Shown piece after piece: positions 43,781-50,946 of a stretch of 64,000 bases of DNA (the first letter of the stretch is position 1; the number at the start of each line of letters is the position of its first letter). This DNA is from Sporosarcina jiandibaonis (GTDB taxonomy: Bacteria > Bacillota > Bacilli > Bacillales_A > Planococcaceae), in contig NZ_JAAOIY010000001.1 of assembly GCF_013184495.1 (NCBI RefSeq), positions 620,001 to 684,000 on the forward strand, given 5' to 3'. A model generated the notes under the pieces. The model saw nothing but the letters and a program-made list of their open reading frames with translations. It ran no database searches and had not been told where the DNA came from. Made by a program: the position numbers and the translations under genes.

Positions 43781-45277
43781 CGGTCTACTTCCGAAATAAG
43801 ACATAATACTCTTCGTTTCAGAATAAAGGTCTAGCGTTTCTTTTGAAAGCTCCCGACCGAATCCAGATTGTTTGTAGCCACCGAATGGCGTGCCTGGGAA
43901 TGCGGAAAATGGACAGTTAATCATGACGATTCCCGCTTGGATTTGATTGGCTACTCGTGTCGCACGCGCACCATTCGTTGACCAAATCGAGGAAGCAAGA
44001 CCGTATTCAGAGTCATTGGCTAGTGCGATCGCTTCTTTTTCATTTTTGAATTTGGAAACGACAACTACTGGTCCGAAAATTTCTTCTTGAACAACCTTCA
44101 TCTCTTGTGTGACGTTACCGATTACTGTCGGCGCATACCAAAAACCGTCTTCAAAGCCTTCAGGTTTCAATACTTTCCCGCCCGTCAGAATTTCTGCACC
44201 TTCATCGATTGCGAATTGAACATAACCTTTTATCGTATCCAACTGCGTTTGATCGATGATTGCCCCCATATGTGTTCCTTTATCAAACGGATCGCCAATT
44301 TGAATCTTTTCTGTTTTGGCAATAAACTTTTCGATAAACTCATCATAAACATCTTCATGAATATATAATCGGGAACGAGCATCGCAAGATTGACCCGTAT
44401 TGTTATAGATGCCGTAAAGGGAGCCGTCAACAGCTGCATCGATGTCAGCATCTTCAAACACTAGATTCGGAGATTTCCCCCCAAGCTCAAGAGTGACACG
44501 TTTTAATGTTGCGGAAGCTTTCCCCATAATATCTTTTCCGATTGGCGTTGAACCCGTGAAAGCAACTTTGTTCACAAGCTCGTGTTCTACCAAATAATTG
44601 CCGATTTCAGAACCAGAGCCGGGAATTACGTTAACGACACCTTCCGGGACACCCGCTTCATGACAAATTTCGCCTAGAACAATCGCAGTCAACGGCGTTA
44701 GCGATGCCGGCTTCAGCACGACTGAACAACCCGCTGCAATCGCCGGCGCAATTTTCCAAGCCGCCATCATTAGAGGATAATTCCATGGGATAATTTGCGC
44801 GCATACGCCAACCGGTTCTTTTTCCGTGTAATTATGGAATTGGCCAGGTACATTATTGACTGTTCCCCCGTGCCCGACAATAGCGCCGGCATAAAATTCG
44901 AAGTCCTCAATTGCCTGTGCAATCTGACCTTTCGCTGCTGCAAGCGACTTACCTGTATTTAATATTTCAAGTTCGACAAGTTCTTTAAAGCGGCTTCCCA
45001 TAATTTCCGCGATTTTATTTAATACGCGTGCACGTCGACCAGGAGGGGTGAGTTTCCACTTCCCATGATCAAATGCGTTTCTTGCGGCTTGAATTGCTTT
45101 TTCTGCATCTTTTTTCGAAGCTTTTGCCACTTCTGCAATCACTTTACCCGTCGCGGGATTATAGATTTTGGTTCGTTCACCATTATCGCTCTCGACTTGT
45201 TCGCCGTTAATAAAGAGTTTATAAAAATCACGATTCATCGGCTCACGTTCAATTGTTTGTTCTTGAGTTTTTGTCAT
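43760..45277 (-). CDS. aldehyde dehydrogenase in the paa operon
   Basis: NAD(P)-dependent aldehyde dehydrogenase of 505 residues with catalytic C298 (GQSCDAR), E264 (LELGGKSPN) and the cofactor motif FTGSTPIG. It resembles betaine/phenylacetaldehyde-type enzymes rather than the two-domain PaaZ; no MaoC-like hydratase domain is present. In this operon it may oxidise the semialdehyde made after oxepin-CoA ring opening, or phenylacetaldehyde. AGGAGG precedes the ATG. Its last codons lie in the tandem 25-bp repeat array. Confidence 0.87.
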   Translation of the reverse strand: MTKTQEQTIEREPMNRDFYKLFINGEQVESDNGERTKIYNPATGKVIAEVAKASKKDAEKAIQAARNAFDHGKWKLTPPGRRARVLNKIAEIMGSRFKELVELEILNTGKSLAAAKGQIAQAIEDFEFYAGAIVGHGGTVNNVPGQFHNYTEKEPVGVCAQIIPWNYPLMMAAWKIAPAIAAGCSVVLKPASLTPLTAIVLGEICHEAGVPEGVVNVIPGSGSEIGNYLVEHELVNKVAFTGSTPIGKDIMGKASATLKRVTLELGGKSPNLVFEDADIDAAVDGSLYGIYNNTGQSCDARSRLYIHEDVYDEFIEKFIAKTEKIQIGDPFDKGTHMGAIIDQTQLDTIKGYVQFAIDEGAEILTGGKVLKPEGFEDGFWYAPTVIGNVTQEMKVVQEEIFGPVVVVSKFKNEKEAIALANDSEYGLASSIWSTNGARATRVANQIQAGIVMINCPFSAFPGTPFGGYKQSGFGRELSKETLDLYSETKSIMSYFGSRPINPFGI

Positions 45278-45289
45278 TTAGAGTACCTC

Positions 45290-46063
45290 CTATTGTCCTG
45301 AATACACAGGCTTTCTTTTTTCCATAAATGCGGCAACACCTTCTCGGTGGTCATTTGTCAGGCCAGCGAGCCGTTGCCCTTGTGCTTCTTGCTCTAAATA
45401 ATCGTCAAACGACAGTGATGACGTGGCCTTTAAAGAACGTTTTATAATCCCGATTGCTTTTGTGGGCATAGCGGCAAGGCGTGCCGCAAATTCAGCCACG
45501 TCCTCATTCCATGTATCCATTGGTATTTTTCGAGTCGCTAAACCCATTGCTACTGCATCATCAGCCAGGATTTTTTCACCTAGGATGGCCAGTTCAGCAG
45601 CTTTTGCCAGGCCCACCAACTGTGATAAGAAATAAAGATTACCCGAATCTGGAATGAGCCCCACATGTATGAACGCATTAATAAAACTAGCTTTTTCAAA
45701 AACTAAACGAAAATCGCAAGCAAGCGCTAAACTAAATCCGGCGCCGGCAGCCACTCCGTTGACAGCAGCAATAATTGGCTTTTCGCAGTTACGAATTTGT
45801 TTAATCATCGGCCCGTAATACTCTCTAAGAACTTGCCCGTGGTCCATATTTTCGTCGACTTCCGATAAATCTTGACCAGAACAAAATGCACGTCCTTCTC
45901 CAGTAATAACAATGCAGCGAACTTCATCATCAAAAGAAGCTCTTTTAACTGCATCTTTTATTTCTCGATTCATTTGCCGGGTGAATGCATTCAGCTTATC
46001 TGGTCGATTTAAATAAACCCAAGCGACTCCATCAATTACGTTATAACGAATTGTCTCAAACAT
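45290..46063 (-). CDS. enoyl-CoA hydratase/isomerase PaaG-like
   Basis: Crotonase-fold enzyme of 257 residues from ATG 46063, which follows AAGGAGG; earlier in-frame starts would overlap paaF. The oxyanion-hole segments are GRAFCSGQDLSE and VNGVAAGAGFSLALACD. The segment HVGLIPDSGNLYFL places Asp where PaaG isomerase has its catalytic Asp, so isomerisation of the ring-1,2-epoxide to oxepin-CoA is the expected role. It sits between PaaF-like and aldehyde dehydrogenase genes. Confidence 0.85.
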   Translation of the reverse strand: MFETIRYNVIDGVAWVYLNRPDKLNAFTRQMNREIKDAVKRASFDDEVRCIVITGEGRAFCSGQDLSEVDENMDHGQVLREYYGPMIKQIRNCEKPIIAAVNGVAAGAGFSLALACDFRLVFEKASFINAFIHVGLIPDSGNLYFLSQLVGLAKAAELAILGEKILADDAVAMGLATRKIPMDTWNEDVAEFAARLAAMPTKAIGIIKRSLKATSSLSFDDYLEQEAQGQRLAGLTNDHREGVAAFMEKRKPVYSGQ

Positions 46064-46079
46064 TTGTAGCAGAGCCTCC

Positions 46080-46856
46080 TTATTTCCCATGATAATCCGG
46101 TTTCCTTTTTTCAATAAACGCATTCATGCCCTCTTTTTGATCTTCGGAACCGAACAACAAATAGAAATTTTTCCGTTCATATTGCATGCCTTCATATAAC
46201 GGATAGTCCACTGCCTTATTCACGGAGTCTTTAATAAGCCTCAGGGAGAGCGGGGGTTGTTTTGCAAGTTTCGCCGCGAACTTCATTGTTTCCTCCATTA
46301 ATAATTCGGGCACGACGATTTTGTTAATAATTCCATGTGCCAGAGCCATTTCAGCGGAAATCCGCTCGCCAGTCCACAACCACTCCAAAGCCTTCGTTCG
46401 GCCAACTAGTTTAGTCAGTCTTTGAGTCCCTCCCGCACCAGGCATCACCCCAAGCCCGACTTCCGGAAATGCAAACTCTGTTCCGCCAGCCGTGATCAAT
46501 AAATCGCAACATAGCGCAAGCTCGAAACCTCCGCCAAAAACAAATCCATTCACTGCGCCGATAATCGGTTTCTTAATTAATGCCAATCGGTCCCAATCTG
46601 CAAATTGATTAAGGAGTTCCAAACTAATGGGGTTGTCATTAGTCATCTCATCGATATCGGCTCCAGCTGAAAAAGCACGCCCTTTGCCAGTCAATACAAT
46701 AACGCGTACATGATTATCGCGGTCATATTCTTCCATAGCCTCGACGATTTCACTGACCATTTTTCGGTTCAATGAATTTAATTGGCGCGGGCGATTAAGT
46801 TCGATTACTGCCAAATTATCAACTACAGACGATTCAATGTACTCTAAACCGCTCAT
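46080..46856 (-). CDS. enoyl-CoA hydratase PaaF-like
   Basis: Crotonase-fold hydratase of 258 residues. GRAFSAGADIDEM and VNGFVFGGGFELALCCDLLI form the oxyanion hole, and EVGLGVMPGAGGTQRL supplies the hydratase-type acidic residue and Gly loop. In the paa route it would hydrate 2,3-dehydroadipyl-CoA. Its start overlaps the EthD gene's stop by four bases, so translation is coupled. Assignment as PaaF versus PaaG rests on the active-site block and order. Confidence 0.84.
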   Translation of the reverse strand: MSGLEYIESSVVDNLAVIELNRPRQLNSLNRKMVSEIVEAMEEYDRDNHVRVIVLTGKGRAFSAGADIDEMTNDNPISLELLNQFADWDRLALIKKPIIGAVNGFVFGGGFELALCCDLLITAGGTEFAFPEVGLGVMPGAGGTQRLTKLVGRTKALEWLWTGERISAEMALAHGIINKIVVPELLMEETMKFAAKLAKQPPLSLRLIKDSVNKAVDYPLYEGMQYERKNFYLLFGSEDQKEGMNAFIEKRKPDYHGK

Positions 46857-47158
46857 TTAACATCTTCACCTATCATGAGCGTGACAAGATCACCCGCAAA
46901 TCCCATTAAGTCTTTGCCTGATGCTCTTCCTTCCGGAGAACGTAAGCCCGTTTGGAGTGCATCCATATCGTCATAAAACATTTCGCACATCAAGTAGTAT
47001 TTTCCCTCTCCACCCATTGGAGAACCTGTCATTTTTGTCACTTTCATTTCCCGAAGACCAGGAATTTTTTCAGTAAGCGGACCGTGCACATTAAAATAAT
47101 GCTCATCAAATGCTTCTTTGTTTTCAGGGTGTTTATACAATGCGATCAATTTAGCCAT
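46853..47158 (-). CDS. EthD-family small protein in the paa operon
   Basis: A 101-residue protein of the EthD dimeric alpha-beta-barrel family, beginning MAKLIALYKHPENKEAFDEH, with NVHGPLTEKIPGL and a REDY-like second half. Family members assist degradation of ethers and other compounds and bind small ligands; the role here is unknown. I start at ATG 47158, after AGGAGA; a GTG at 47173 overlaps paaD. It is coupled to paaD and paaF. No classical paaE oxidoreductase is present in this operon. Confidence 0.82.
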   Translation of the reverse strand: MAKLIALYKHPENKEAFDEHYFNVHGPLTEKIPGLREMKVTKMTGSPMGGEGKYYLMCEMFYDDMDALQTGLRSPEGRASGKDLMGFAGDLVTLMIGEDVK

Positions 47159-47169
47159 TTCATCTCTCC

Positions 47170-47670
47170 TCACATTATTGTAGACACTGGTTTCATTGCC
47201 TCAAAAACATTTTTACAACTCTTGCAATAAAGAATGCTTCTGCATGCTGTAGGCCCAAAAATATTTTCCATCGTCACATAAGTCGAACCGCAATAGGCAC
47301 AATCGACATGCCACGATCCGTCTTCTTCAAAATGCCTTGGGGGTGGAGAAATTCCAAACTCCCGTAAATCGGCATGCCCTTTTTCCGTAATCCGATCTGA
47401 TGTCCATGGTGGATGAAAAACAAATTCAACTTCGACTTCCCCCACTTTTGATAACTCTTTTACCGCATTCAACGTATTCCTTTTAATAATTTCAAGCGCA
47501 GGACAACCTAAAAATGTCGGAAGTAAAACGACTTTCACGTTATTTCCATCCGTCGAAACTTCATCTACCATTCCAAGGTCGACGATACTGACCGAATCGA
47601 TTTCTGGGTCTTTTACTTGCTTGAGCACTTCAAAGACTCGTTCGGTTGAAATATTAATCGAAGTTTCCAT
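47170..47670 (-). CDS. paaD: PaaD-like Fe-S assembly protein
   Basis: A 166-residue PaaD, needed for activity of the phenylacetyl-CoA epoxidase and related to MIP18/SufT proteins. The N-terminal domain has VKDPEIDSVSIVDLGMV and TFLGCPALEIIKRN. The C-terminal zinc-ribbon has CAYCGS and CKSC pairs, typical of paa-cluster PaaD. It lies between paaC and the EthD gene. Confidence 0.92.
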   Translation of the reverse strand: METSINISTERVFEVLKQVKDPEIDSVSIVDLGMVDEVSTDGNNVKVVLLPTFLGCPALEIIKRNTLNAVKELSKVGEVEVEFVFHPPWTSDRITEKGHADLREFGISPPPRHFEEDGSWHVDCAYCGSTYVTMENIFGPTACRSILYCKSCKNVFEAMKPVSTIM

Positions 47671-47696
47671 TAAAACCGCCTCATTTCATATACCGC

Positions 47697-48506
47697 TCAC
47701 CAAACCGCTATAGGGTCAACCATATATACTTCAGAAAGCGTTCGAAGGGCTTGATCCAAATCTTTCGTGTGCTCACCGTTTCGACCGTTTTTCTTTGGTA
47801 CCGGAACCGCTGGTACAGTCATTTGAAGTCCAGTGAAAACAGGTTCAAGACTCATTTTCCAGTTTTGCAGTAAAACCTCTTCAGGTTCTATTAAACGATT
47901 ACTTTCAATAAGCTGTTTCTTGGTGCCGAATGAAAACATATCGCCAAAATCAGTCATAACTAGAGTCATAGCGTCAGTCATTTTCTTTCTTGCTACATCT
48001 GTCGAACCCATAAGTTGTTTAAACCACGTTTCCCAGTGAAGTCGATGATAATAAAGTTCCATTTTCACTTTAATTGCTACTTCTGCAAGTGGTGTATATG
48101 AACTTTTACAAAGCGATTCAACTTTCACTTTTTTCGCTTGCGTGTAAAAATAACTTCTTACCACAGCATAAGCCCAGTCATACAAAGGCGTTTCCATATA
48201 AACGCCTTCACCATTCACGCGCTCGGTTAAAATACTGTTTCTTCTTTCACTGGACGGGCGTGAATGTGCTAAATCATCGGCATTTCCAGCGCCCAGCTCT
48301 TCAAGCAGTTGATAATACATGGCTGCATGCCCCATACTGTCTTGACTAATTGAGGAGGAAGCGACATCTTCTTCGATATGAGGAGCGAGACCAAGCCATT
48401 CTGACCCTCGGAAAGCGTACATCAAATCGTCATCCGCGAGCTGAAATAAAAGACTCGTCAATGCTTCTTTATAGTCCGCACTCATGACGTTTTCAGGGTT
48501 GCTCAT
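47697..48506 (-). CDS. paaC: phenylacetyl-CoA epoxidase structural subunit PaaC
   Basis: A 269-residue ferritin-like subunit that pairs with PaaA in the 1,2-epoxidase. Two helical-bundle blocks, DDDLMYAFRGSEWLGLAPHIEED and SISQDSMGHAAMYYQLLEELG, retain Glu residues but not a full di-iron set, as expected for the structural subunit. I start at ATG 48506, which overlaps the paaB stop as ATGA and follows GGGGAGGG; a 6-codon extension has no ribosome site. Confidence 0.93.
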   Translation of the reverse strand: MSNPENVMSADYKEALTSLLFQLADDDLMYAFRGSEWLGLAPHIEEDVASSSISQDSMGHAAMYYQLLEELGAGNADDLAHSRPSSERRNSILTERVNGEGVYMETPLYDWAYAVVRSYFYTQAKKVKVESLCKSSYTPLAEVAIKVKMELYYHRLHWETWFKQLMGSTDVARKKMTDAMTLVMTDFGDMFSFGTKKQLIESNRLIEPEEVLLQNWKMSLEPVFTGLQMTVPAVPVPKKNGRNGEHTKDLDQALRTLSEVYMVDPIAVW

Positions 48507-48850
48507 TTCCTTTTCCCTCCCCATGACAGTATTTCTTTTTCATCTAATATTTCCTGTTCATACTTACGCCATTTTTTTCTCAAATAACCATAGCCTTTTG
48601 TCATGCGATAATCTTTGTTATCCAAACGGCTGAGCGATAATTTTTCTTCGGCATTCATTTTCCTGATGTGTTTTCGGTTTACAATCCAAATATCAACAAC
48701 TGCTTCGCGTCGCATAAAATTCTCTTGTGCTAAAACAAGTGCCATATCTTCATTAGGCGCGAGTAAACTAAACTGGTATTGGAACGGCGAACTATGTGTC
48801 CGTTTGCTAAAGATTTCATACTCTTGATAAAATGATTGCTCTTCAGCCAT
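48503..48850 (-). CDS. paaB: phenylacetyl-CoA epoxidase subunit PaaB
   Basis: A 115-residue PaaB, which bridges PaaAC heterodimers. It opens with YEIFSKRTHSSPFQYQFSLL and has LVLAQENFMRREAVVDIWIV, the PaaB hallmark. It is 20 bp after paaA and overlaps paaC by four bases. No gene for the reductase PaaE is nearby. Confidence 0.93.
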   Translation of the reverse strand: MAEEQSFYQEYEIFSKRTHSSPFQYQFSLLAPNEDMALVLAQENFMRREAVVDIWIVNRKHIRKMNAEEKLSLSRLDNKDYRMTKGYGYLRKKWRKYEQEILDEKEILSWGGKRK

Positions 48851-48869
48851 TTATGATTGTCTCCTTTCG

Positions 48870-49823
48870 TTAACTGACCGTAGCTCGAAGTGCATCGCGC
48901 ACCCATGCATTATTTTCATATGAAGTGCGACGTAGATTGAGCCTGGCTTGTGATCTGGGTCCGTTATTTCGAATAATTTTCAAAAACTTGCTCCAGTCAG
49001 GTTGTTGATAGGTCCATAAATTAGCTTTTTCATCAAAGTGAAGCGTTGGATCTGGAATCGTCAATCCGAGAGATAAAATTCGCGGGATGTATTTATCGAA
49101 AAATAGTTGTCTGAACTCTTCATTTGTCTTGGTGCGTATTTTATATTTAATCGTTAAATCTTGTTTTGAAGACCCTGTCGTTTCTTTACTCGCAGGTCCA
49201 AAAAACATTAATAATGCTTCCCACCATCGATTTAGTGCTTCTTGGAGCATTTCTTTTTGCTCGGCCGTTCCTTCTACTAATGCGAGAATTATAGATTCCC
49301 CATGTTGCGCATGAAATACCTCCTCAGCACAAATCCGCTTTAAAGCTCTTGCATACGGTCCGTAAGAAGCTCTCAACATATCCGTTTGCGTAATAATCGC
49401 CGCTCCGTCAACGAGCCAACCAATAATTCCTGCATCCGCCCATGTTTTCGTTTCCATATGAAAGACGTTATGAAACTTCAAATCGCCGTTAAACAAATCT
49501 TGCATCAAATCTCCGCGATTTTTACCATATGGAGCAAGAAGATCTTCAGTAACTCGGAGAAGCAATTGACCGTGACCCATTTCATCTTGCACTTTTGCCA
49601 TAATCCCTAATTTCCGATTAAGTGACGGTGCCTTGGGTACCCATTCCTTTTCCGGTAGCGCACCCATGATTTCACTCATCCCGTGCATGGAAATCAATTT
49701 GATTAATGTCAATCTGTACTCATCTGGCATCCAATCATCCGCTTCTATTTTCTCATCCGCTTCAATACGCTCCATAAAACGCGCCAAACGTTCAGCTTCA
49801 GAAGTGCTTTGAATACTCTCCAA
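48870..49823 (-). CDS. paaA: phenylacetyl-CoA epoxidase catalytic subunit PaaA
   Basis: The di-iron catalytic subunit of phenylacetyl-CoA 1,2-epoxidase, 317 residues. Di-iron ligands appear in the two halves: AKVQDEMGHGQLLLR and CAEEVFHAQHGE, with a paired Glu nearer the N-terminus. The start is TTG (49823) after GGGAGGA. It is the first gene of the paa run. Upstream lies a candidate PaaX site and then a 21-bp repeat array. Electron supply to it is unclear because paaE is absent. Confidence 0.94.
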   Translation of the reverse strand: MESIQSTSEAERLARFMERIEADEKIEADDWMPDEYRLTLIKLISMHGMSEIMGALPEKEWVPKAPSLNRKLGIMAKVQDEMGHGQLLLRVTEDLLAPYGKNRGDLMQDLFNGDLKFHNVFHMETKTWADAGIIGWLVDGAAIITQTDMLRASYGPYARALKRICAEEVFHAQHGESIILALVEGTAEQKEMLQEALNRWWEALLMFFGPASKETTGSSKQDLTIKYKIRTKTNEEFRQLFFDKYIPRILSLGLTIPDPTLHFDEKANLWTYQQPDWSKFLKIIRNNGPRSQARLNLRRTSYENNAWVRDALRATVS

Positions 49824-49878
49824 ACCCGATTCCTCCCTTCGATTATCGTATGCATCTGCACTACCTCATATAACACTT

Positions 49879-49897
49879 TTATAACGTTAGTATATAA
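49879..49897. promoter_or_regulatory. candidate PaaX operator, paa operon promoter
   Basis: TTATAACGTTAGTATATAA, about 56-74 bp upstream of paaA, close to the palindrome ATAACGTTAT, and sharing AACGTWAGTATA with the site before paaX. Confidence 0.48.
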
Positions 49898-49979
49898 TGC
49901 AGTAATATCAATTGCAAGTTAATTCAGATAATATATCGATTTTTCCTTGTTGGAGGATGTAAAGGAATGGTGGCGTTGC

Positions 49980-50105
49980 GCTTTGGTCGATTGTAGAGGT
50001 AGTTTAGTCGTTTGGGGGGGTGGTTTAGTCGTTTATGTGTTTGCTTTAGTCGTTTCGGGAGTTAGTTTAGTCGTTTCGACCGCCGCTTTGGTCGTTTAGA
50101 CAATT
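49980..50105. repeat. six-unit array with exact 21-bp period
   Basis: The core TTTRGTCGWTT begins at 49982, 50003, 50024, 50045, 50066 and 50087, exactly 21 bp apart. Each unit is a 13-bp conserved part (about RSTTTRGTCGTTT) plus 8 variable bases. It fills most of the 314-bp gap between paaA and the DUF2161 gene. A plus-strand frame through it (TTG 49950 to TAG 50100) would read LVV heptads but has no ribosome site. Confidence 0.92.
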
Positions 50106-50114
50106 TTTCGGAAT

Positions 50115-50153
50115 AAAAAACCGATACGACGCGGCGATTACCGTTCGTATCGG
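50115..50153 (-). terminator. terminator overlapping the end of the DUF2161 gene
   Basis: CCGATACGA / TCGTATCGG 9-bp stem followed by T6 on the minus strand. The upstream arm lies inside the last codons and the stop codon sits in the loop region. Confidence 0.85.
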
Positions 50154-50851
50154 GTTAGTTTGCTATAGTATTCAACGAGTTCCGGGTACTCTTTCACCTC
50201 AGTAATTCCAGTTTCGCTTATTGCATAAATTCCTCTTTCGATTTTTTCGAACCAACCACCATAATTTCTATGGAGAATTTGATAGGTTTTTTCTCCGGTT
50301 CCTATTTCACGCAATAATTTTGCAGATAACGGACCGTGATGTAACAAACAACAAGCGATATGAATACAGTTTTCTTTATATGAAGTCATGATTTTCAACT
50401 TATTACTGCCGCCTATATTAAAATCTCCAGTCCTTCCTTCAATTTCTGTCAATAAACGATTTCTTCGCTTTTTGCTAAGTTGCATGCTTTTCTTTCGATC
50501 AAATGGCATTGGATGATGGATGACCTTGATTTGTTCTTCCTCTTTATTTAGTGAAACAATGATTAAACCAACTTCTAACCTTCTCATCAAATAACAAATA
50601 TCGCGCCACTTTTGGGATCGAAAACTTAATTTAGGCTTGGGTATGGCGACATATACCCGGTCGGACAAACGCTGCCTCTTTGTCGCTTGCATAATTAGAT
50701 CCAAATTTAATCTTAGTTTTAATTCGACAATGATGAGTTCCTCTTCTTTAACCGCTACTACATCACAATCGTTAACCTCTCCATAAACGTCATATCCTTC
50801 TACGGTAAAATAATCTTTAACCGGTTTATATAAATCAACTTCATATTTCAT
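50138..50851 (-). CDS. DUF2161 PD-(D/E)XK-like protein
   Basis: A 237-residue protein of the DUF2161 family, predicted to have a PD-(D/E)XK nuclease-like N-terminal fold. Candidate active-site residues are E25 and D28/D30 in GEVNDCDVVAV and the E-L-K of IIVELKLRLNLD (E43, K45). The middle is basic and the C-terminus looks like a winged-helix (LLHHGPLSAKLLREIGTGEK). Function has not been established; the family is annotated as phosphodiesterase or nuclease. Its terminator overlaps its last codons. Confidence 0.78.
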   Translation of the reverse strand: MKYEVDLYKPVKDYFTVEGYDVYGEVNDCDVVAVKEEELIIVELKLRLNLDLIMQATKRQRLSDRVYVAIPKPKLSFRSQKWRDICYLMRRLEVGLIIVSLNKEEEQIKVIHHPMPFDRKKSMQLSKKRRNRLLTEIEGRTGDFNIGGSNKLKIMTSYKENCIHIACCLLHHGPLSAKLLREIGTGEKTYQILHRNYGGWFEKIERGIYAISETGITEVKEYPELVEYYSKLTRYER

Positions 50852-50876
50852 GGAAAATCAATCCTTTTTGTTATTC

Positions 50877-50920
50877 AAAAAAGCTACCTCACTCCAATTG
50901 ACTTTGGAATATGGCAGCTT
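50877..50920 (-). terminator. terminator of the SGNH hydrolase gene
   Basis: AAGCTGCC / GGTAGCTT stem (one G-U pair) around a long loop, then T6 on the minus strand, 25 bp after the SGNH hydrolase stop codon. Confidence 0.72.
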
Positions 50921-50946
50921 AATGCTAATTCTATCTGATATTCAAG

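Noticed and set aside
49950-50100. Plus-strand 50-codon frame through the 21-bp array reading LVV heptads
   Set aside because: Starts at TTG without a ribosome site; any sequence with a 21-bp period stays open in some frame, so this is probably a by-product of the repeat.
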